A stretch of DNA of 64,000 bases from Robiginitalea sp. (GCA_024642005.1 JAHECA010000003.1:1-64000), one strand, 5' to 3'; positions 49,891 through 60,098 are shown, numbered from the stretch's first letter. Translations and numbers: made by a program. The notes: generated by a model from the sequence alone, not told the origin.

Positions 49891-51723
49891 ATGCATCTCT
49901 CAACCCTTGACTACGTCCTGATTATCGGGTTTTTCAGCATTGTCCTCACTGTTGGGATCCTCGTCGCCAAAAGTTCCGGGAAGAATACCACGGAGTACTT
50001 CCTCTCGGGCCGCAGCATGCCCTGGTGGCTGCTTGGCTTTTCCATGGTGGCAACCACCTTTTCCACCGACACGCCCAACCTGGTTACCGATATCGTCAGG
50101 AATAACGGAGTATCGGGCAACTGGGTCTGGTGGGCCTTTCTGTTTACAGGGCTGCTCACCGTCTTTGTCTACGCCAAGCTCTGGCGCAAATCGGAAGTAC
50201 TCACCGACATGGAATTTTACGACTTGCGCTACGGGGGCAAGCCTGCCCGTTTCCTGCGCGGGTTCCGCTCGGTATACCTGGGGCTCTTTTTCAACATCAT
50301 CACCCTTTCGGCTGTGCACCTGGCAGCCATAAAGATCGGTGGGATCATGCTTGGGCTCACCTCTATTCAGACCCTGCTCATCGGGGGGCTTATCACGGTA
50401 ACTTTTAGCGCCATAGGCGGGTTTAAGGGGGTTGTATACACCGACTTCATCCTCTTTTTCGCAGCCATGATCGGGGCCATCTGGGCTGCTGTTTACCTGG
50501 TAAACCTGCCAGAGGTAGGCGGAATATCGAAATTGGTCCAACACGAAAACGTGGCGGGCAAGCTCTCTATCCTGCCCGATTTCTCCGATACCGGCTCCCT
50601 GATAACGCTTCTGATCATCCCGCTGGCCGTGCAGTGGTGGAGCTCCTGGTACCCTGGGGCAGAACCCGGTGGCGGGGGTTATATCGCCCAGCGGATGCTC
50701 GCCGCCAAAAACGAAAACCACGCGGTGGCTTCCACCTTCTTTTTCAACATCATGCACTACGCACTGAGGCCCTGGCCCTGGATAATCGTAGCCCTCGCCT
50801 CCCTGGTGGTTTTTCCCGATGTGGCCAGCATCCATGAGGCTTTCCCGCACATCGAAGAGAGCAAACTCGGGAACGACCTGGCCTATTCGGCCATGCTTAC
50901 CAAGTTGCCCAGCGGCCTGATGGGGCTGGTGCTCGCCTCCCTCGGGGCGGCTTATATGAGCACCATTTCTACCCAGCTCAACTGGGGGTCGTCTTACCTG
51001 GTAAATGATTTTTACAAGCAGATGGTGCGCAAAAATGCCTCCGAAAAAGAGCTTGTAAACATCGGCCGCCTCTCTACCGTCGTCCTTATGGTTGCGAGCG
51101 CCATTCTCGCCCTGTTCCTGAACAATGCCATACAGCTTTTTGACATCCTGCTCATGTTTGGGGCCGGCACCGGCCTGGTCTATATTTTGCGGTGGTTCTG
51201 GTGGCGCATCAATGCCTGGAGTGAAATATCGGTGATGTTTGTCGCGGCCTTCATGAGTTTTTACCTGACCTTTTCAGACTTTGGAGACACCCTGTTCGGC
51301 TATACCGATGCCGCCGGGGCCCTTGTCGAGGGGTGGCTGCCGGGCTGGTCCCGCTTTATAGTTATCGTTTTGGCGACCACGGCTATCTGGATCGCGGTAA
51401 CCCTGCTGACCCCGCCCGAAAAATCGGAGGTGCTGTACCGCTTTTACCGCAAAACCAAACCTGGCGGACCGGGTTGGAGCCGCGTCTTACGGCAGGCAGC
51501 CGAGGAAGGACAATCACTGGAAACCGGCAATCCGAAATGGACGGTGCCTTCGGGTCTGCTGGCCATGTTGCTGGGCTGCGTGCTGGTGTACAGCTGCATG
51601 TTTGCCACGGGGAACTATATTTACGGAAATACCGGCCTGGCGGTCGGGCTAACCGCTGTGGCGGCTGTGTCGGGCTACCTCCTTAAAAAGACCTGGGACC
51701 GCATTAAAGGCAACATTTTATGA
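49891..51723 (+). CDS. Sodium:solute symporter (SSS/SLC5 family)
   Basis: 610 residues from ATG 49891 (MHLSTLDYVLIIGFFS), about 13-14 membrane helices. Family marks: GRSMPWWLLGFSMVATTFSTDTPNLVTDIV, FKGVVYTDFILFFAAMIGAIWAAVYL, and YMSTISTQLNWGSSYLVNDFY for sodium/ligand coordination. Substrate may be a sugar, amino acid or organic acid. Its stop overlaps the next ATG (ATGA), so it is coupled to the DUF5009-like gene, which could point to a sugar substrate. Confidence 0.92.
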   Translation: MHLSTLDYVLIIGFFSIVLTVGILVAKSSGKNTTEYFLSGRSMPWWLLGFSMVATTFSTDTPNLVTDIVRNNGVSGNWVWWAFLFTGLLTVFVYAKLWRKSEVLTDMEFYDLRYGGKPARFLRGFRSVYLGLFFNIITLSAVHLAAIKIGGIMLGLTSIQTLLIGGLITVTFSAIGGFKGVVYTDFILFFAAMIGAIWAAVYLVNLPEVGGISKLVQHENVAGKLSILPDFSDTGSLITLLIIPLAVQWWSSWYPGAEPGGGGYIAQRMLAAKNENHAVASTFFFNIMHYALRPWPWIIVALASLVVFPDVASIHEAFPHIEESKLGNDLAYSAMLTKLPSGLMGLVLASLGAAYMSTISTQLNWGSSYLVNDFYKQMVRKNASEKELVNIGRLSTVVLMVASAILALFLNNAIQLFDILLMFGAGTGLVYILRWFWWRINAWSEISVMFVAAFMSFYLTFSDFGDTLFGYTDAAGALVEGWLPGWSRFIVIVLATTAIWIAVTLLTPPEKSEVLYRFYRKTKPGGPGWSRVLRQAAEEGQSLETGNPKWTVPSGLLAMLLGCVLVYSCMFATGNYIYGNTGLAVGLTAVAAVSGYLLKKTWDRIKGNIL

Positions 51724-52808
51724 AACAGCGCATCGTATCCGTAGACATTTTCAGGGGACTGACCATTGCCCTGATGATATTGGTTAATACCCCGGGGACC
51801 TGGGAAGCCGTATACCCCCCGCTGCGCCATGCCGAGTGGAATGGGTATACCCCCACCGACCTGGTTTTTCCGTTTTTTCTGTTTATTGTGGGCACCTCCA
51901 TTGTGTTTGCCTACCGCGAACGCAAACACGATGCCGCCACACACCGGAAAATTCTCATCCGCAGCCTGAAGCTCATCGGCCTGGGCTTGTTCCTGGGGGC
52001 ATTCATCCTGGACTTTCCGTTCTTTAAGCCCTTTGAAAACATTCGGTTTCCCGGGGTGTTGCAGCGCATCGGCGTCGTCTTTTTCTGCGCCTCAATGCTC
52101 TACCTACATGTAAAACCCAGGGCTTTGGTGGGCCTTGCCGTGGCGCTGTTGCTGGGGTACTGGGTGTGGATGGCTTTTATCCCACTGGGCGGGGAGGCCC
52201 CTTCCCTGGAACGGGCACCCAACAACTGGGCCAACTATATTGACGTCCTGGTATTCGGGTCGCACAACTACCGCCCCGATTACGACCCGGAAGGCCTGCT
52301 GAGTACCATTCCGGCCATTGTTACCTCCCTGCTTGGGATTTTCACGGGCCGACTGCTGCTTTCAGACAGGGCCGACAAGCTCAGGGGCATGCTGCTCATG
52401 GGCCTGGGCCTGCTGGCAGCCGGTACGGCATGGGGCCTGGTTTTTCCAATCAACAAAGCGCTCTGGACCAGCTCCTTTGTGCTGGTTACCGCCGGCTGGG
52501 CAAACCTGGTACTGGCCCTGATCTATTATCTGACAGACGTAAAGGGACTGAAGTTCGGGAGCATCTTCCGGTATGCGGGGGCTAATGCAATTACCGTATA
52601 TTTCCTTTCGAGCTTTATCACCAAGCTTTTCTACATGATCAGGGTGGGGGAAGACCAGTCCGTTCACGGCTGGCTCTTCGGCACCATCTACGTACACGAC
52701 GGCCTGCCACTGGCTATGTCGTCCCTGTTGTACGGCCTGTCGGTAATGGGCTTTTACCTGCTGGTTGGCTGGTGGATGTACCGCCGGAACATATTCATCA
52801 AGGTTTAG
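51720..52808 (+). CDS. Membrane acyltransferase of the heparan-alpha-glucosaminide N-acetyltransferase-like group (DUF5009)
   Basis: 362 residues with about ten helices. Opening RIVSVDIFRGLTIALMILVNTPGTWEAVYPPLRHAEWNGYTPTDLVFPFFLFIVGTSI is the signature of this family, including the His implicated in acetyl transfer in the human relative. It may acetylate a sugar using cytoplasmic acetyl-CoA. Translationally coupled to the symporter. Its last codons overlap the 3' end of ribE on the other strand by 11 bp. Confidence 0.88.
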   Translation: MKQRIVSVDIFRGLTIALMILVNTPGTWEAVYPPLRHAEWNGYTPTDLVFPFFLFIVGTSIVFAYRERKHDAATHRKILIRSLKLIGLGLFLGAFILDFPFFKPFENIRFPGVLQRIGVVFFCASMLYLHVKPRALVGLAVALLLGYWVWMAFIPLGGEAPSLERAPNNWANYIDVLVFGSHNYRPDYDPEGLLSTIPAIVTSLLGIFTGRLLLSDRADKLRGMLLMGLGLLAAGTAWGLVFPINKALWTSSFVLVTAGWANLVLALIYYLTDVKGLKFGSIFRYAGANAITVYFLSSFITKLFYMIRVGEDQSVHGWLFGTIYVHDGLPLAMSSLLYGLSVMGFYLLVGWWMYRRNIFIKV

Positions 52809-53397
52809 GAAGGTGTGGTTCCATGAGCCGGGCCACGTATTTTCCGATAAGGTCGAATTCCAGGTTCACGAGCGACCCCACGCGATAATCGCCGAACCGG
52901 GTGTGTTCAAATGTGTAGGGGATAATGGCGACACTGAAAGTGCCCGACCCTGAATCTACAACGGTCAGGCTTACCCCGTCTACGGTGATGGATCCTTTTT
53001 CGATGGTGACCCGCCCGGCCCCGGGGTCGTATGCGAAATGGAAAACCCAGCTCCCGTTGTGCGAATCAATCCGGGTGCAGCGCCCGACCCCGTCTACATG
53101 CCCTTGCACGATATGGCCGTCGAGGCGGTTGCCCAGGGCCAGGGCGCGTTCCAAATTTATATGGTCTCCCACTTGCAGGTGGCCCAGGTTGCTGCGCATC
53201 AGCGTCTCGTCGATGGCCGTAACCGTATAGGTATCGCCCGAGAGCGCCACCACGGTCAGGCAAACCCCGTTGTGCGCCAGGCTTTGGTCTACTTTCAGTT
53301 CCTGAGCCAGGCTCGAACGCATGGTGATATGGAGGTTAGACTGGTCTTTTTGGAGTGCGGCGACTACGCCCCGGTTTTCGATTATGCCTGTAAACAT
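52798..53397 (-). CDS. ribE: Riboflavin synthase alpha chain
   Basis: 199 residues, two tandem lumazine-binding domains. First MFTGIIENRGVV...NGVCLTVV with TAIDETLMRSNLG; second LDGHIVQGHVDGVG...ITVDGVSLTVV with IIPYTFEHTRFGDY. The enzyme dismutates two 6,7-dimethyl-8-ribityllumazine to riboflavin. Cytoplasmic. Exact -7 box upstream (53447-53440). Complete length for the family. Confidence 0.97.
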   Translation of the reverse strand: MFTGIIENRGVVAALQKDQSNLHITMRSSLAQELKVDQSLAHNGVCLTVVALSGDTYTVTAIDETLMRSNLGHLQVGDHINLERALALGNRLDGHIVQGHVDGVGRCTRIDSHNGSWVFHFAYDPGAGRVTIEKGSITVDGVSLTVVDSGSGTFSVAIIPYTFEHTRFGDYRVGSLVNLEFDLIGKYVARLMEPHLPKP

Positions 53398-53439
53398 GAT
53401 CCAGCTAAATTGAGTAAGTTTGTCTCGTTGTCAACAAGG

Positions 53440-53447
53440 CAAAGGTA
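53440..53447 (-). promoter_or_regulatory. -7 box of ribE
   Basis: TACCTTTG on the minus strand, an exact TAnnTTTG match, about 43 nt upstream of the ribE ATG. It lies just 9 bp before the pdxA start on the other strand. I see no FMN riboswitch in the short leader. Confidence 0.55.
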
Positions 53448-53455
53448 CGCTATTC

Positions 53456-54535
53456 ATGCAGGAAGACGGCCAATTAATCAGAGTGGGCATTTCGATCGGA
53501 GACCTGAACGGGATCGGATGCGAGGTGATCCTGAAAACTTTTGAAGACAGCCGGATGCTCGAATTGTGCACCCCGGTTATCTTCGCCTCGGCAAAGACCC
53601 TCTCGTTCCAGAAGAACCATTTCGGGCTGGAACTCAACTTTCAGGGAATTGCCGACGCCTCCCAGGTCATAGAAGGAAAGGTGAATGTGGTGAACGTCTG
53701 GAAGGATGCCCCTCCTGTGGAATTTGGCAAGCCAACCCAGGAAGGGGGCAATTACGCGATCCAATCGCTGAAGGCGGCAGTCGCGGCCCTGAAAGACGGC
53801 TCGGTAGATGTGCTGGTTACCGCGCCCATCAACAAGAAAACGATACAGAGCGACCAGTTCCGGTTTCCGGGTCATACCGACTATCTCGCCCAGGAACTCC
53901 AGGGCGAAAGCCTGATGTTCATGGTTACGGAGGGGCTCAAAGTGGGGCTGCTCACCGACCACGTTCCCGTAAAGGATGCGCCGGCGCTCATTACCCAAAA
54001 ACGGGTCTCATCCAAGGTTTTGGCCATGGAAGATTCCCTGATCCGTGACTTTGGCGTGCGCAGGCCCAAGATTGCCGTGCTGGGCATAAACCCGCACAGC
54101 GGCGATGAGGGCGTAATCGGGCGGGAAGATGAAGATGTGCTGAAACCGGCCCTGCAAAAACTGGCCGAGAGCCACCACCTGGTTTACGGGCCTTTTGCCG
54201 CAGACACTTTTTTCGCGTCTGCTGCCCAGATCGGTCGCTTCGACGCCGTACTGGCTTCTTACCACGATCAGGGGCTGATCCCCTTTAAAACCCTGGCCTT
54301 CGGGAAGGGCGTCAATTTTACGGCAGGCCTGTCGCGCGTTCGCACATCGCCCGATCACGGCACGGCATTCGACATTGCGGGGAAAGGGGAGGCCGACCCG
54401 TCTTCGTTCCGGGAGGCGGTGTACATGGCCCTCCAGATTTTCCGCAACAGGCAGCAGTACGAAGCACTCAGCAGCAACCCCCTTCAGAAGCATCGATTGA
54501 AGCGCAGTGGCAAAGGGGGAGGGAAGGAGAAATAG
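53456..54535 (+). CDS. pdxA: 4-hydroxythreonine-4-phosphate dehydrogenase
   Basis: 359 residues from ATG 53456 (MQEDGQLIRVGISIGDLNGIGCEV); the TTG at 53420 in the track is not needed. Motifs: VTAPINKKTI, FPGHTDYLAQ (metal His), LGINPHSGDEGVIGREDEDV, ASYHDQGLIPFKTLAFGKGVNFTAGLSRVRTSPDHGTAFDIAGKG. NAD-dependent step of pyridoxal phosphate synthesis. Complete. Confidence 0.96.
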   Translation: MQEDGQLIRVGISIGDLNGIGCEVILKTFEDSRMLELCTPVIFASAKTLSFQKNHFGLELNFQGIADASQVIEGKVNVVNVWKDAPPVEFGKPTQEGGNYAIQSLKAAVAALKDGSVDVLVTAPINKKTIQSDQFRFPGHTDYLAQELQGESLMFMVTEGLKVGLLTDHVPVKDAPALITQKRVSSKVLAMEDSLIRDFGVRRPKIAVLGINPHSGDEGVIGREDEDVLKPALQKLAESHHLVYGPFAADTFFASAAQIGRFDAVLASYHDQGLIPFKTLAFGKGVNFTAGLSRVRTSPDHGTAFDIAGKGEADPSSFREAVYMALQIFRNRQQYEALSSNPLQKHRLKRSGKGGGKEK

Positions 54536-54547
54536 TTGCCTGATATA

Positions 54548-54577
54548 TTGGCAATTCTCAAAAAATAGGTATCTTTG
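54548..54577 (+). promoter_or_regulatory. Canonical promoter of the DUF177-rpmF unit
   Basis: TTG (54548-54550), 19 nt, TATCTTTG (54570-54577): exact match to the Bacteroidota vegetative consensus TTG-N19-TAnnTTTG. Leader about 22 nt before ATG 54604. Confidence 0.8.
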
Positions 54578-54603
54578 CAGGCCCTAATTGAACGGATACA
54601 ACG

Positions 54604-55137
54604 ATGAAGCTTAAGGAATTCGATATTCCTTTCTCGGGTTTGAAACTGGGGAAACATCTTTTTGAATATCAAATTGATGAATCGTTCTTTGACTCTTTTG
54701 ATTACGACGAATTCAACGCTGCAAGCGTTCAGGTCGACGTAATTCTTGAAAAAACGAGCACGGTTATGGAACTCGGAATGAGCGCCAGGGGCACGGTAAA
54801 CGTGGCCTGCGACATAACCAACGAGCCCTACGACCAGCCGGTGAAAGGCTCCCTTAAACTGGTGATCAAGTTTGGGGAGGAATTTAGCGACGAAGACGAC
54901 GAAATTCTGGTTTTGCCGCATGGGGAGCACCAGTTCAACATTGCGCAATACGTCTACGAGATGATCGTACTTTCGGTGCCTTCCAAACGGGTACACCCCG
55001 GGGTGCTCGACGGCAGCCTCGATTCGGAAATGCTCAAAAAGCTTCAGGAATTGCAACCAAAAGAAACAGGAAACAAAACAGAAAGCACGGATCCCAGATG
55101 GGATGCGTTACGAAATTTATTAACGGACAAAAAGTAA
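54604..55137 (+). CDS. DUF177/YceD family protein
   Basis: 177 residues. The Pfam DUF177 pattern with ARGTVNVACDITNEPYDQPVKG (one of the two usual Cys remains) and VYEMIVLSVPSKRVHP, ending in DPRWDALRNLL. YceD is linked to 23S rRNA or large-ribosomal-subunit biogenesis in bacteria and plastids. It lies 6 nt upstream of rpmF, the normal conserved neighbour. Confidence 0.92.
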   Translation: MKLKEFDIPFSGLKLGKHLFEYQIDESFFDSFDYDEFNAASVQVDVILEKTSTVMELGMSARGTVNVACDITNEPYDQPVKGSLKLVIKFGEEFSDEDDEILVLPHGEHQFNIAQYVYEMIVLSVPSKRVHPGVLDGSLDSEMLKKLQELQPKETGNKTESTDPRWDALRNLLTDKK

Positions 55138-55143
55138 CAGAGC

Positions 55144-55341
55144 ATGGCACATCCTAAAAGAAAGACCTCCAAGACCAGAAGGGATAAGCGGCGCACGCAC
55201 TACAAGGCTGCTGCCCCCACCCTTGCGAAAGACCCGACCACCGGAGAGGTACACCTGTACCACCGGGCCCACTGGCACGAGGGGAAACTGTATTACCGCG
55301 GCCAGGTATTGGTAGACAAGACCGAGGAGACTGCTGCCTGA
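55144..55341 (+). CDS. rpmF: 50S ribosomal protein L32
   Basis: 65 residues, [22 protein letters not shown], the standard L32 N-terminus. The Cys-type zinc site of some L32 is absent ([18 protein letters not shown]), as in other Bacteroidota. Ends before a clear terminator. Confidence 0.98.
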   Translation: MAHPKRKTSKTRRDKRRTHYKAAAPTLAKDPTTGEVHLYHRAHWHEGKLYYRGQVLVDKTEETAA

Positions 55342-55361
55342 GCAGGCCATCTCAAAGACTG

Positions 55362-55392
55362 ACTCCCACTTGCACAGAGTGGGAGTTTTTTT
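55362..55392 (+). terminator. Intrinsic terminator after rpmF
   Basis: ACTCCCACT-TGCACAG-AGTGGGAGT followed by TTTTTTT. Nine-bp perfect stem, seven-nt loop. Confidence 0.95.
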
Positions 55393-55503
55393 ATATGCCA
55401 GTTTTTCAAAATGGGCACATTTTGAACAAAGAATGGCAAATTATCCTTAATTTTCACGAATTTTGAGGCACTTTTAGCGTGTTCTTCACCAAAAGACGAC
55501 TGA

Positions 55504-56502
55504 ATGAGCAGCATTACGGCAGCGATAACGGCTGTAGGAGCTTACGTTCCTGAATACAGACTCACCAACGCGATTCTGGAAACCATTGTCGATACCAACG
55601 ACGAATGGATTACCACCCGTACCGGCATCAAGGAACGCCGGATATTGAAGGATCCCGACAAGGGCACCTCCTACATGGCCATCAAAGCAGCCGAAGACCT
55701 GCTGCGCAAACGAAAGCTCGACCCGGCAGAAATTGATCTGGTACTGGTAGGGACGGCTACCCCCGACATGCCTGTTGCCGCCACAGCCGTTTACGTGGCT
55801 TCCGAAATCGGGGCCGTGAACGCCTTTGCCTTCGATTTGCAGGCAGCCTGCTCCAACTTTCTGTACGGGATGTCTACCGCGGCGAGCTTTGTCGCTTCAG
55901 GCAAGTACAAAAAAGTATTGCTGATCGGGGCCGACAAGATGTCGTCGATTATCGATTACACAGACCGCACTACCTGTATCATTTTCGGCGACGGGGCCGG
56001 AGCCGTGCTCTTTGAACCGAACGCGGAAGGGTATGGCCTGCAAGACGAGTACCTTCGCTCAGACGGGAAAGGGCGCGAATTCCTCAAGATCGAGGCCGGG
56101 GGCTCCCTGATGCCCGCTTCTGTGGAAACTGTCGAAAACAAATTGCATTACGTTCGCCAGGACGGCAAGTCGGTCTTCAAATTTGCCGTATCTAACATGG
56201 CCGAAGTTTCTGCCCTGGTCATGGAGCGAAACGGCTTAACACATGAAGATGTCGACTGGCTGGTACCACACCAGGCCAACCGGCGCATCATCGATGCCAC
56301 CGCTAACCGGATGGATCTCGAAGCTTCCAAGGTGATGATGAATATTGAGAAGTATGGCAATACCACTTCGGCGACCCTGCCCCTGCTGCTGCACGATTAT
56401 GAAAAGCAACTGAAAAAGGGAGACAACCTGATTTTTGCCGCCTTTGGCGGAGGGTTTACCTGGGGAGCCATTTACCTAACCTGGGCCTACGATACTAACT
56501 GA
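55504..56502 (+). CDS. fabH: Beta-ketoacyl-ACP synthase III
   Basis: 332 residues, first condensation of fatty acid synthesis from acetyl- or branched acyl-CoA and malonyl-ACP. Catalytic triad: Cys in [12 protein letters not shown], His in [10 protein letters not shown] and Asn in [10 protein letters not shown]. Typical length. Followed by accB and accC, giving a lipid-synthesis cluster. Confidence 0.97.
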   Translation: MSSITAAITAVGAYVPEYRLTNAILETIVDTNDEWITTRTGIKERRILKDPDKGTSYMAIKAAEDLLRKRKLDPAEIDLVLVGTATPDMPVAATAVYVASEIGAVNAFAFDLQAACSNFLYGMSTAASFVASGKYKKVLLIGADKMSSIIDYTDRTTCIIFGDGAGAVLFEPNAEGYGLQDEYLRSDGKGREFLKIEAGGSLMPASVETVENKLHYVRQDGKSVFKFAVSNMAEVSALVMERNGLTHEDVDWLVPHQANRRIIDATANRMDLEASKVMMNIEKYGNTTSATLPLLLHDYEKQLKKGDNLIFAAFGGGFTWGAIYLTWAYDTN

Positions 56503-56527
56503 CAATCTACTAACTAAACCGATATCC

Positions 56528-57016
56528 ATGGATCTGAAAGAAATTCAAAACCTGATCAAGTTTGTTGCCAAATCAGGGGCCAGCGAGGTAAAGCTGGAAA
56601 CGGAGGATTTGAAGATTACCATCCGGACCGGCCCGCTTGGCAGGGAGCACGACACTACATATGTGCAGCAAATCCCTATGCCTGCAGCCATGCCCGCAGC
56701 CCCCATGCCTGCCGCCCCGACGTCTCAGGATGCCGCCGCCCCGGCAGAGAGCAAGAAGGAGGCCGACGACTCCAAATACATCACGATAAAGTCGCCGATT
56801 ATCGGCACCTTCTACCGCAAGCCGTCTCCGGACAAGCCGGCATTTGCTGAAGTGGGGCAGAACATTGCCAAAGGAGACGTGCTTTGTGTGATCGAGGCCA
56901 TGAAGCTGTTCAACGACATCGAGTCGGAAGTTGCCGGAAAGATAGTCAAGGTTTTGGTCGAAGATTCCTCCCCGGTGGAGTTTGACCAGCCCCTGTTCCT
57001 GATCGACCCGTCTTAG
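56528..57016 (+). CDS. accB: Biotin carboxyl carrier protein of acetyl-CoA carboxylase
   Basis: 162 residues. N-terminal coiled helix ([35 protein letters not shown]), a Pro/Ala/Met-rich linker and the C-terminal biotinyl domain with the biotinylation motif [11 protein letters not shown]. Located between fabH and accC, gap 25 nt to the first. Confidence 0.97.
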   Translation: MDLKEIQNLIKFVAKSGASEVKLETEDLKITIRTGPLGREHDTTYVQQIPMPAAMPAAPMPAAPTSQDAAAPAESKKEADDSKYITIKSPIIGTFYRKPSPDKPAFAEVGQNIAKGDVLCVIEAMKLFNDIESEVAGKIVKVLVEDSSPVEFDQPLFLIDPS

Positions 57017-57079
57017 GCCGCTCGACAGCTAATCGCCCCCGGGGCGTGCCTCTAACGAATAATTGCCAACAGACGCACT

Positions 57080-58435
57080 ATGTTTAAAAAAATTCTGATC
57101 GCCAACCGCGGGGAGATTGCCCTGCGCATCATACGCACCTGCAAGGAAATGGGCATCAAAACGGTGGCCGTGTATTCCAAAGCCGATGAGGAGAGCCTGC
57201 ACGTGCGCTTCGCCGACGAGGCCGTCTGTATCGGCCCGCCCCCCAGCAGCCAGTCGTACCTGAAGATCCCGAACATCATCGCGGCTGCCGAAATCACGAA
57301 TGCCGACGCCATCCACCCCGGATACGGCTTCCTCTCCGAAAATTCCAAGTTCTCGCGAATCTGCGCAGAACACCATATCAAATTTATTGGCGCCACGGGC
57401 GACCAGATCGACAAGATGGGCGACAAGGCTTCGGCCAAGGCAACCATGAAGGAAGCGGGCGTTCCCTGCGTGCCCGGGTCTGACGGCCTGCTCAAAGACC
57501 TGGAACACGCCAGGAAGGTAGCCAAGAAGATGGGGTACCCTATAATGATCAAGGCCACTGCCGGAGGCGGGGGGAAAGGGATGCGCGCTATCTGGAAGGA
57601 AGAAGACCTGGCAAGGAACTTCGAGAGCGCCGTGAAGGAAGCCGAAGCGGCTTTCGGCAACGGGGGCATGTACATGGAAAAGCTGATCGAAGAGCCCAGG
57701 CACATCGAAATTCAGGTTATTGGCGACCAATACGGCAAGGCCTGCCACCTCTCTGAGCGGGATTGCTCCATCCAGCGCCGTCACCAGAAGCTCACCGAAG
57801 AAACGCCCTCGCCCTTTATGACCGACAGCCTGCGAGAGGCCATGGGGAAAGCGGCTATTCGCGCCGCCGAGTACATCAAATACGAAGGGGCGGGCACCGT
57901 GGAGTTCCTGGTCGACAAGCACCGGAACTTCTACTTTATGGAAATGAATACCCGTATTCAGGTAGAACACCCGATCACCGAGCAGGTGATCGATTACGAC
58001 CTGATTCGGGAGCAGATCCTGGTTGCCGGCGGTGTGCCGATTTCGGGCAAGAACTACACCCCGAACCTGCACTCCATCGAGTGCCGGATCAATGCCGAAG
58101 ACCCGTACAACGACTTCAGGCCTTCCCCTGGCAGGATTACCACCCTGCATACCCCTGGCGGCCATGGGGTTCGCCTCGACACACACGTATACAGCGGGTA
58201 CACCATTCCGCCGAACTACGACTCCATGATCGCCAAGCTCATCACCACGGCTCAAACCCGGGAAGAGGCGATCAACAAGATGAAACGGGCCCTCGACGAG
58301 TTTGTGATCGAAGGGGTGAAAACTACCATCCCCTTCCACCGACAGCTCATGGACCACCCCGATTACCTGGCCGGGAATTACACCACCAAGTTCATGGAGA
58401 CCTTTGTGATGAAGCCCGAGCCCGAGAACAGCTAG
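57080..58435 (+). CDS. accC: Biotin carboxylase subunit of acetyl-CoA carboxylase
   Basis: 451 residues of the ATP-grasp family. [39 protein letters not shown] glycine loop [30 protein letters not shown] with the catalytic residues. Carboxylates the biotin of AccB. Complete. Confidence 0.98.
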   Translation: MFKKILIANRGEIALRIIRTCKEMGIKTVAVYSKADEESLHVRFADEAVCIGPPPSSQSYLKIPNIIAAAEITNADAIHPGYGFLSENSKFSRICAEHHIKFIGATGDQIDKMGDKASAKATMKEAGVPCVPGSDGLLKDLEHARKVAKKMGYPIMIKATAGGGGKGMRAIWKEEDLARNFESAVKEAEAAFGNGGMYMEKLIEEPRHIEIQVIGDQYGKACHLSERDCSIQRRHQKLTEETPSPFMTDSLREAMGKAAIRAAEYIKYEGAGTVEFLVDKHRNFYFMEMNTRIQVEHPITEQVIDYDLIREQILVAGGVPISGKNYTPNLHSIECRINAEDPYNDFRPSPGRITTLHTPGGHGVRLDTHVYSGYTIPPNYDSMIAKLITTAQTREEAINKMKRALDEFVIEGVKTTIPFHRQLMDHPDYLAGNYTTKFMETFVMKPEPENS

Positions 58436-58471
58436 CGTATCCAGCAGGGGTCCCTGCCCCTGATTGCCGTT

Positions 58472-59590
58472 ATGAATCTGAGCTATTGGGAAATCCGATC
58501 CTGGCTTGCTGACCTCGACTTCTGCATTATTGGAAGCGGGATCACCGGGTTGTCTTGCGCACTGGAATTGCAGCGCCAGCAGCCCGGGGCACGCATCCTG
58601 CTGCTCGAACGCGGCACCTTTCCGCAGGGAGCCAGTACCAAGAATGCCGGCTTCGCCTGCTTCGGAAGCCTCACCGAAATTCTGGAAGACCTTCAGACCC
58701 ATACCGAAGAAGAGGTGCAGCAGCTGGTCGCCCGCAGGGTAAAGGGCATAGCCCTGCTTCGTGAACGCCTCGGAGACGAAGCCCTCGATTTCAGGCAATA
58801 CGGTGGATTTGAGCTGTTTCAGCTGCGGGAGGCCGCTGTACAGGAGGCAGCCCTGGAGGAATTAGACCGGGTAAATCGCATGCTGGTGCCCGTTTTCGGC
58901 AGGCCCCCCTTCGAAGTGCGGGAAAACACCTTTGGCCTGGCCCAAACCCTCCCCCGCCTGGTCTGTAACCCCCAGGAAGGACAGATCGATACGGGCAGGG
59001 CCATGCAGGCCTTGCTTACGCGGGTGCGCGAAAACCCGATCCAGATACTCAACGGAGTGCAGTTTAGGGACTATGAAGACCAGGGCTCGGGAGTTTGGAT
59101 CCGCACCGACCAGTTTGAATGCAGGGCCCGGAAGCTGCTGCTGGCCACCAACGGGTTTGCCCGAAAACAAACCGGTCTGGAGGTACAGCCTGCGCGGGCA
59201 CAGGTTTTGGTGACCTCCCCGGTCGACGGCCTGAAGATCCGCGGCAGTTTCCATATGGAAAAGGGGTATTACTATTTCCGAAACGTGGGCAACCGGGTCT
59301 TGTTCGGCGGGGGCCGAAACCTCGACAAGGAAGGTGAAACCACAGAGGCATTCGGGCAAACCGACCTTATTCAGGCCCGTTTGGAGGAATTGCTCAGCGA
59401 GGTGATTCTCCCCGGAAAAAAGGTAAACATCGAATATCGCTGGAGCGGGATTATGGGGGTGGGCCCCCAGAAGAAGCCTTTGCTTCAGAACCTGTCGGCC
59501 AATGTGAGCTGCGGCGTACGGCTGGGCGGGATGGGGGTTGCAATCGGCAGCCATGTGGGGGCCGAACTGGCCCAATTAGCACTTAATTAA
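58472..59590 (+). CDS. FAD-dependent oxidoreductase of the DAO family
   Basis: 372 residues. FAD motif CIIGSGITGLSCALELQRQQPGARILLLERGTFPQGASTKNAGFACFGS, with family-like AHXX ring GGRNLDKEGETTEAFGQTDLIQ and the C-terminal IEYRWSGIMGVGPQKKPLLQNLSANVSCGVRLGGMGVAIG. Members oxidise amino acids, glycine or sarcosine. Substrate unknown. It lies 36 nt after accC but may not be functionally linked; the next gene starts 3 nt later. Confidence 0.9.
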   Translation: MNLSYWEIRSWLADLDFCIIGSGITGLSCALELQRQQPGARILLLERGTFPQGASTKNAGFACFGSLTEILEDLQTHTEEEVQQLVARRVKGIALLRERLGDEALDFRQYGGFELFQLREAAVQEAALEELDRVNRMLVPVFGRPPFEVRENTFGLAQTLPRLVCNPQEGQIDTGRAMQALLTRVRENPIQILNGVQFRDYEDQGSGVWIRTDQFECRARKLLLATNGFARKQTGLEVQPARAQVLVTSPVDGLKIRGSFHMEKGYYYFRNVGNRVLFGGGRNLDKEGETTEAFGQTDLIQARLEELLSEVILPGKKVNIEYRWSGIMGVGPQKKPLLQNLSANVSCGVRLGGMGVAIGSHVGAELAQLALN

Positions 59591-59593
59591 GTC

Positions 59594-60049
59594 ATGAGTA
59601 GGGAAAAGGAGGCATTATTCGAACATTGCCGCGCTTATGCAGACAAGCGCGTCCAGTCCCTGAAATCGCAAATACGCGAGTTGCAGGAAGACCTGAATTC
59701 GGAATCCAAAAGCACTGCGGGCGACCAGTATGAAACCGGCCGCGCCATGATGCAACTCGAACTGGAGCGGTTCAGCAAGGCATTGGACGAAGCCGAACGG
59801 CTCGAAGGCGTGCTGAAGCGCCTGCCCAGCCCAAAGACCCAAAGTGACCGGGTCATATCGGGCAGCCTGGTAGCATGCGGTGACCTGCAGTATTACCTGG
59901 CCATCTCGGCCGGCAGCTGCACCCTCGATGGAAAAACCTACTATTGTGTTTCAGCCGAAAGCCCGGTAGGCCAGCAGCTGCTCGGGAAAACCGTAGGCGA
60001 TACCCTGATCCTCCCGGCCGGAAAGTTCCAAATCACACTCATTCATTAG
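59594..60049 (+). CDS. GreA/GreB-like protein with N-terminal coiled coil
   Basis: 151 residues. A helical N-terminal half (CRAYADKRVQSLKSQIRELQEDLNSESKSTAGDQYETGRAMMQLELERFSKALDEAERLEGVLKRL) and a C-terminal domain (SPVGQQLLGKTVGDTLILPAGKFQITLI) that looks like the end of GreA/GreB transcript-cleavage factors. The acidic tip residues that act in Gre proteins cannot be judged safely. It may be an RNA-polymerase secondary-channel protein. Its position next to lipid genes may have led to misnaming as a synthase in homologs. Confidence 0.75.
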   Translation: MSREKEALFEHCRAYADKRVQSLKSQIRELQEDLNSESKSTAGDQYETGRAMMQLELERFSKALDEAERLEGVLKRLPSPKTQSDRVISGSLVACGDLQYYLAISAGSCTLDGKTYYCVSAESPVGQQLLGKTVGDTLILPAGKFQITLIH

Positions 60050-60098
60050 GGTTTCGGCCCATATCTGGCGCAGCGATTGACCCGCCATCCCCTGGGCA

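Noticed and set aside
57029-58798. 589-residue minus-strand ORF
   Set aside because: Antisense to accC, an unmistakable biotin carboxylase; no signal of real coding on this strand.
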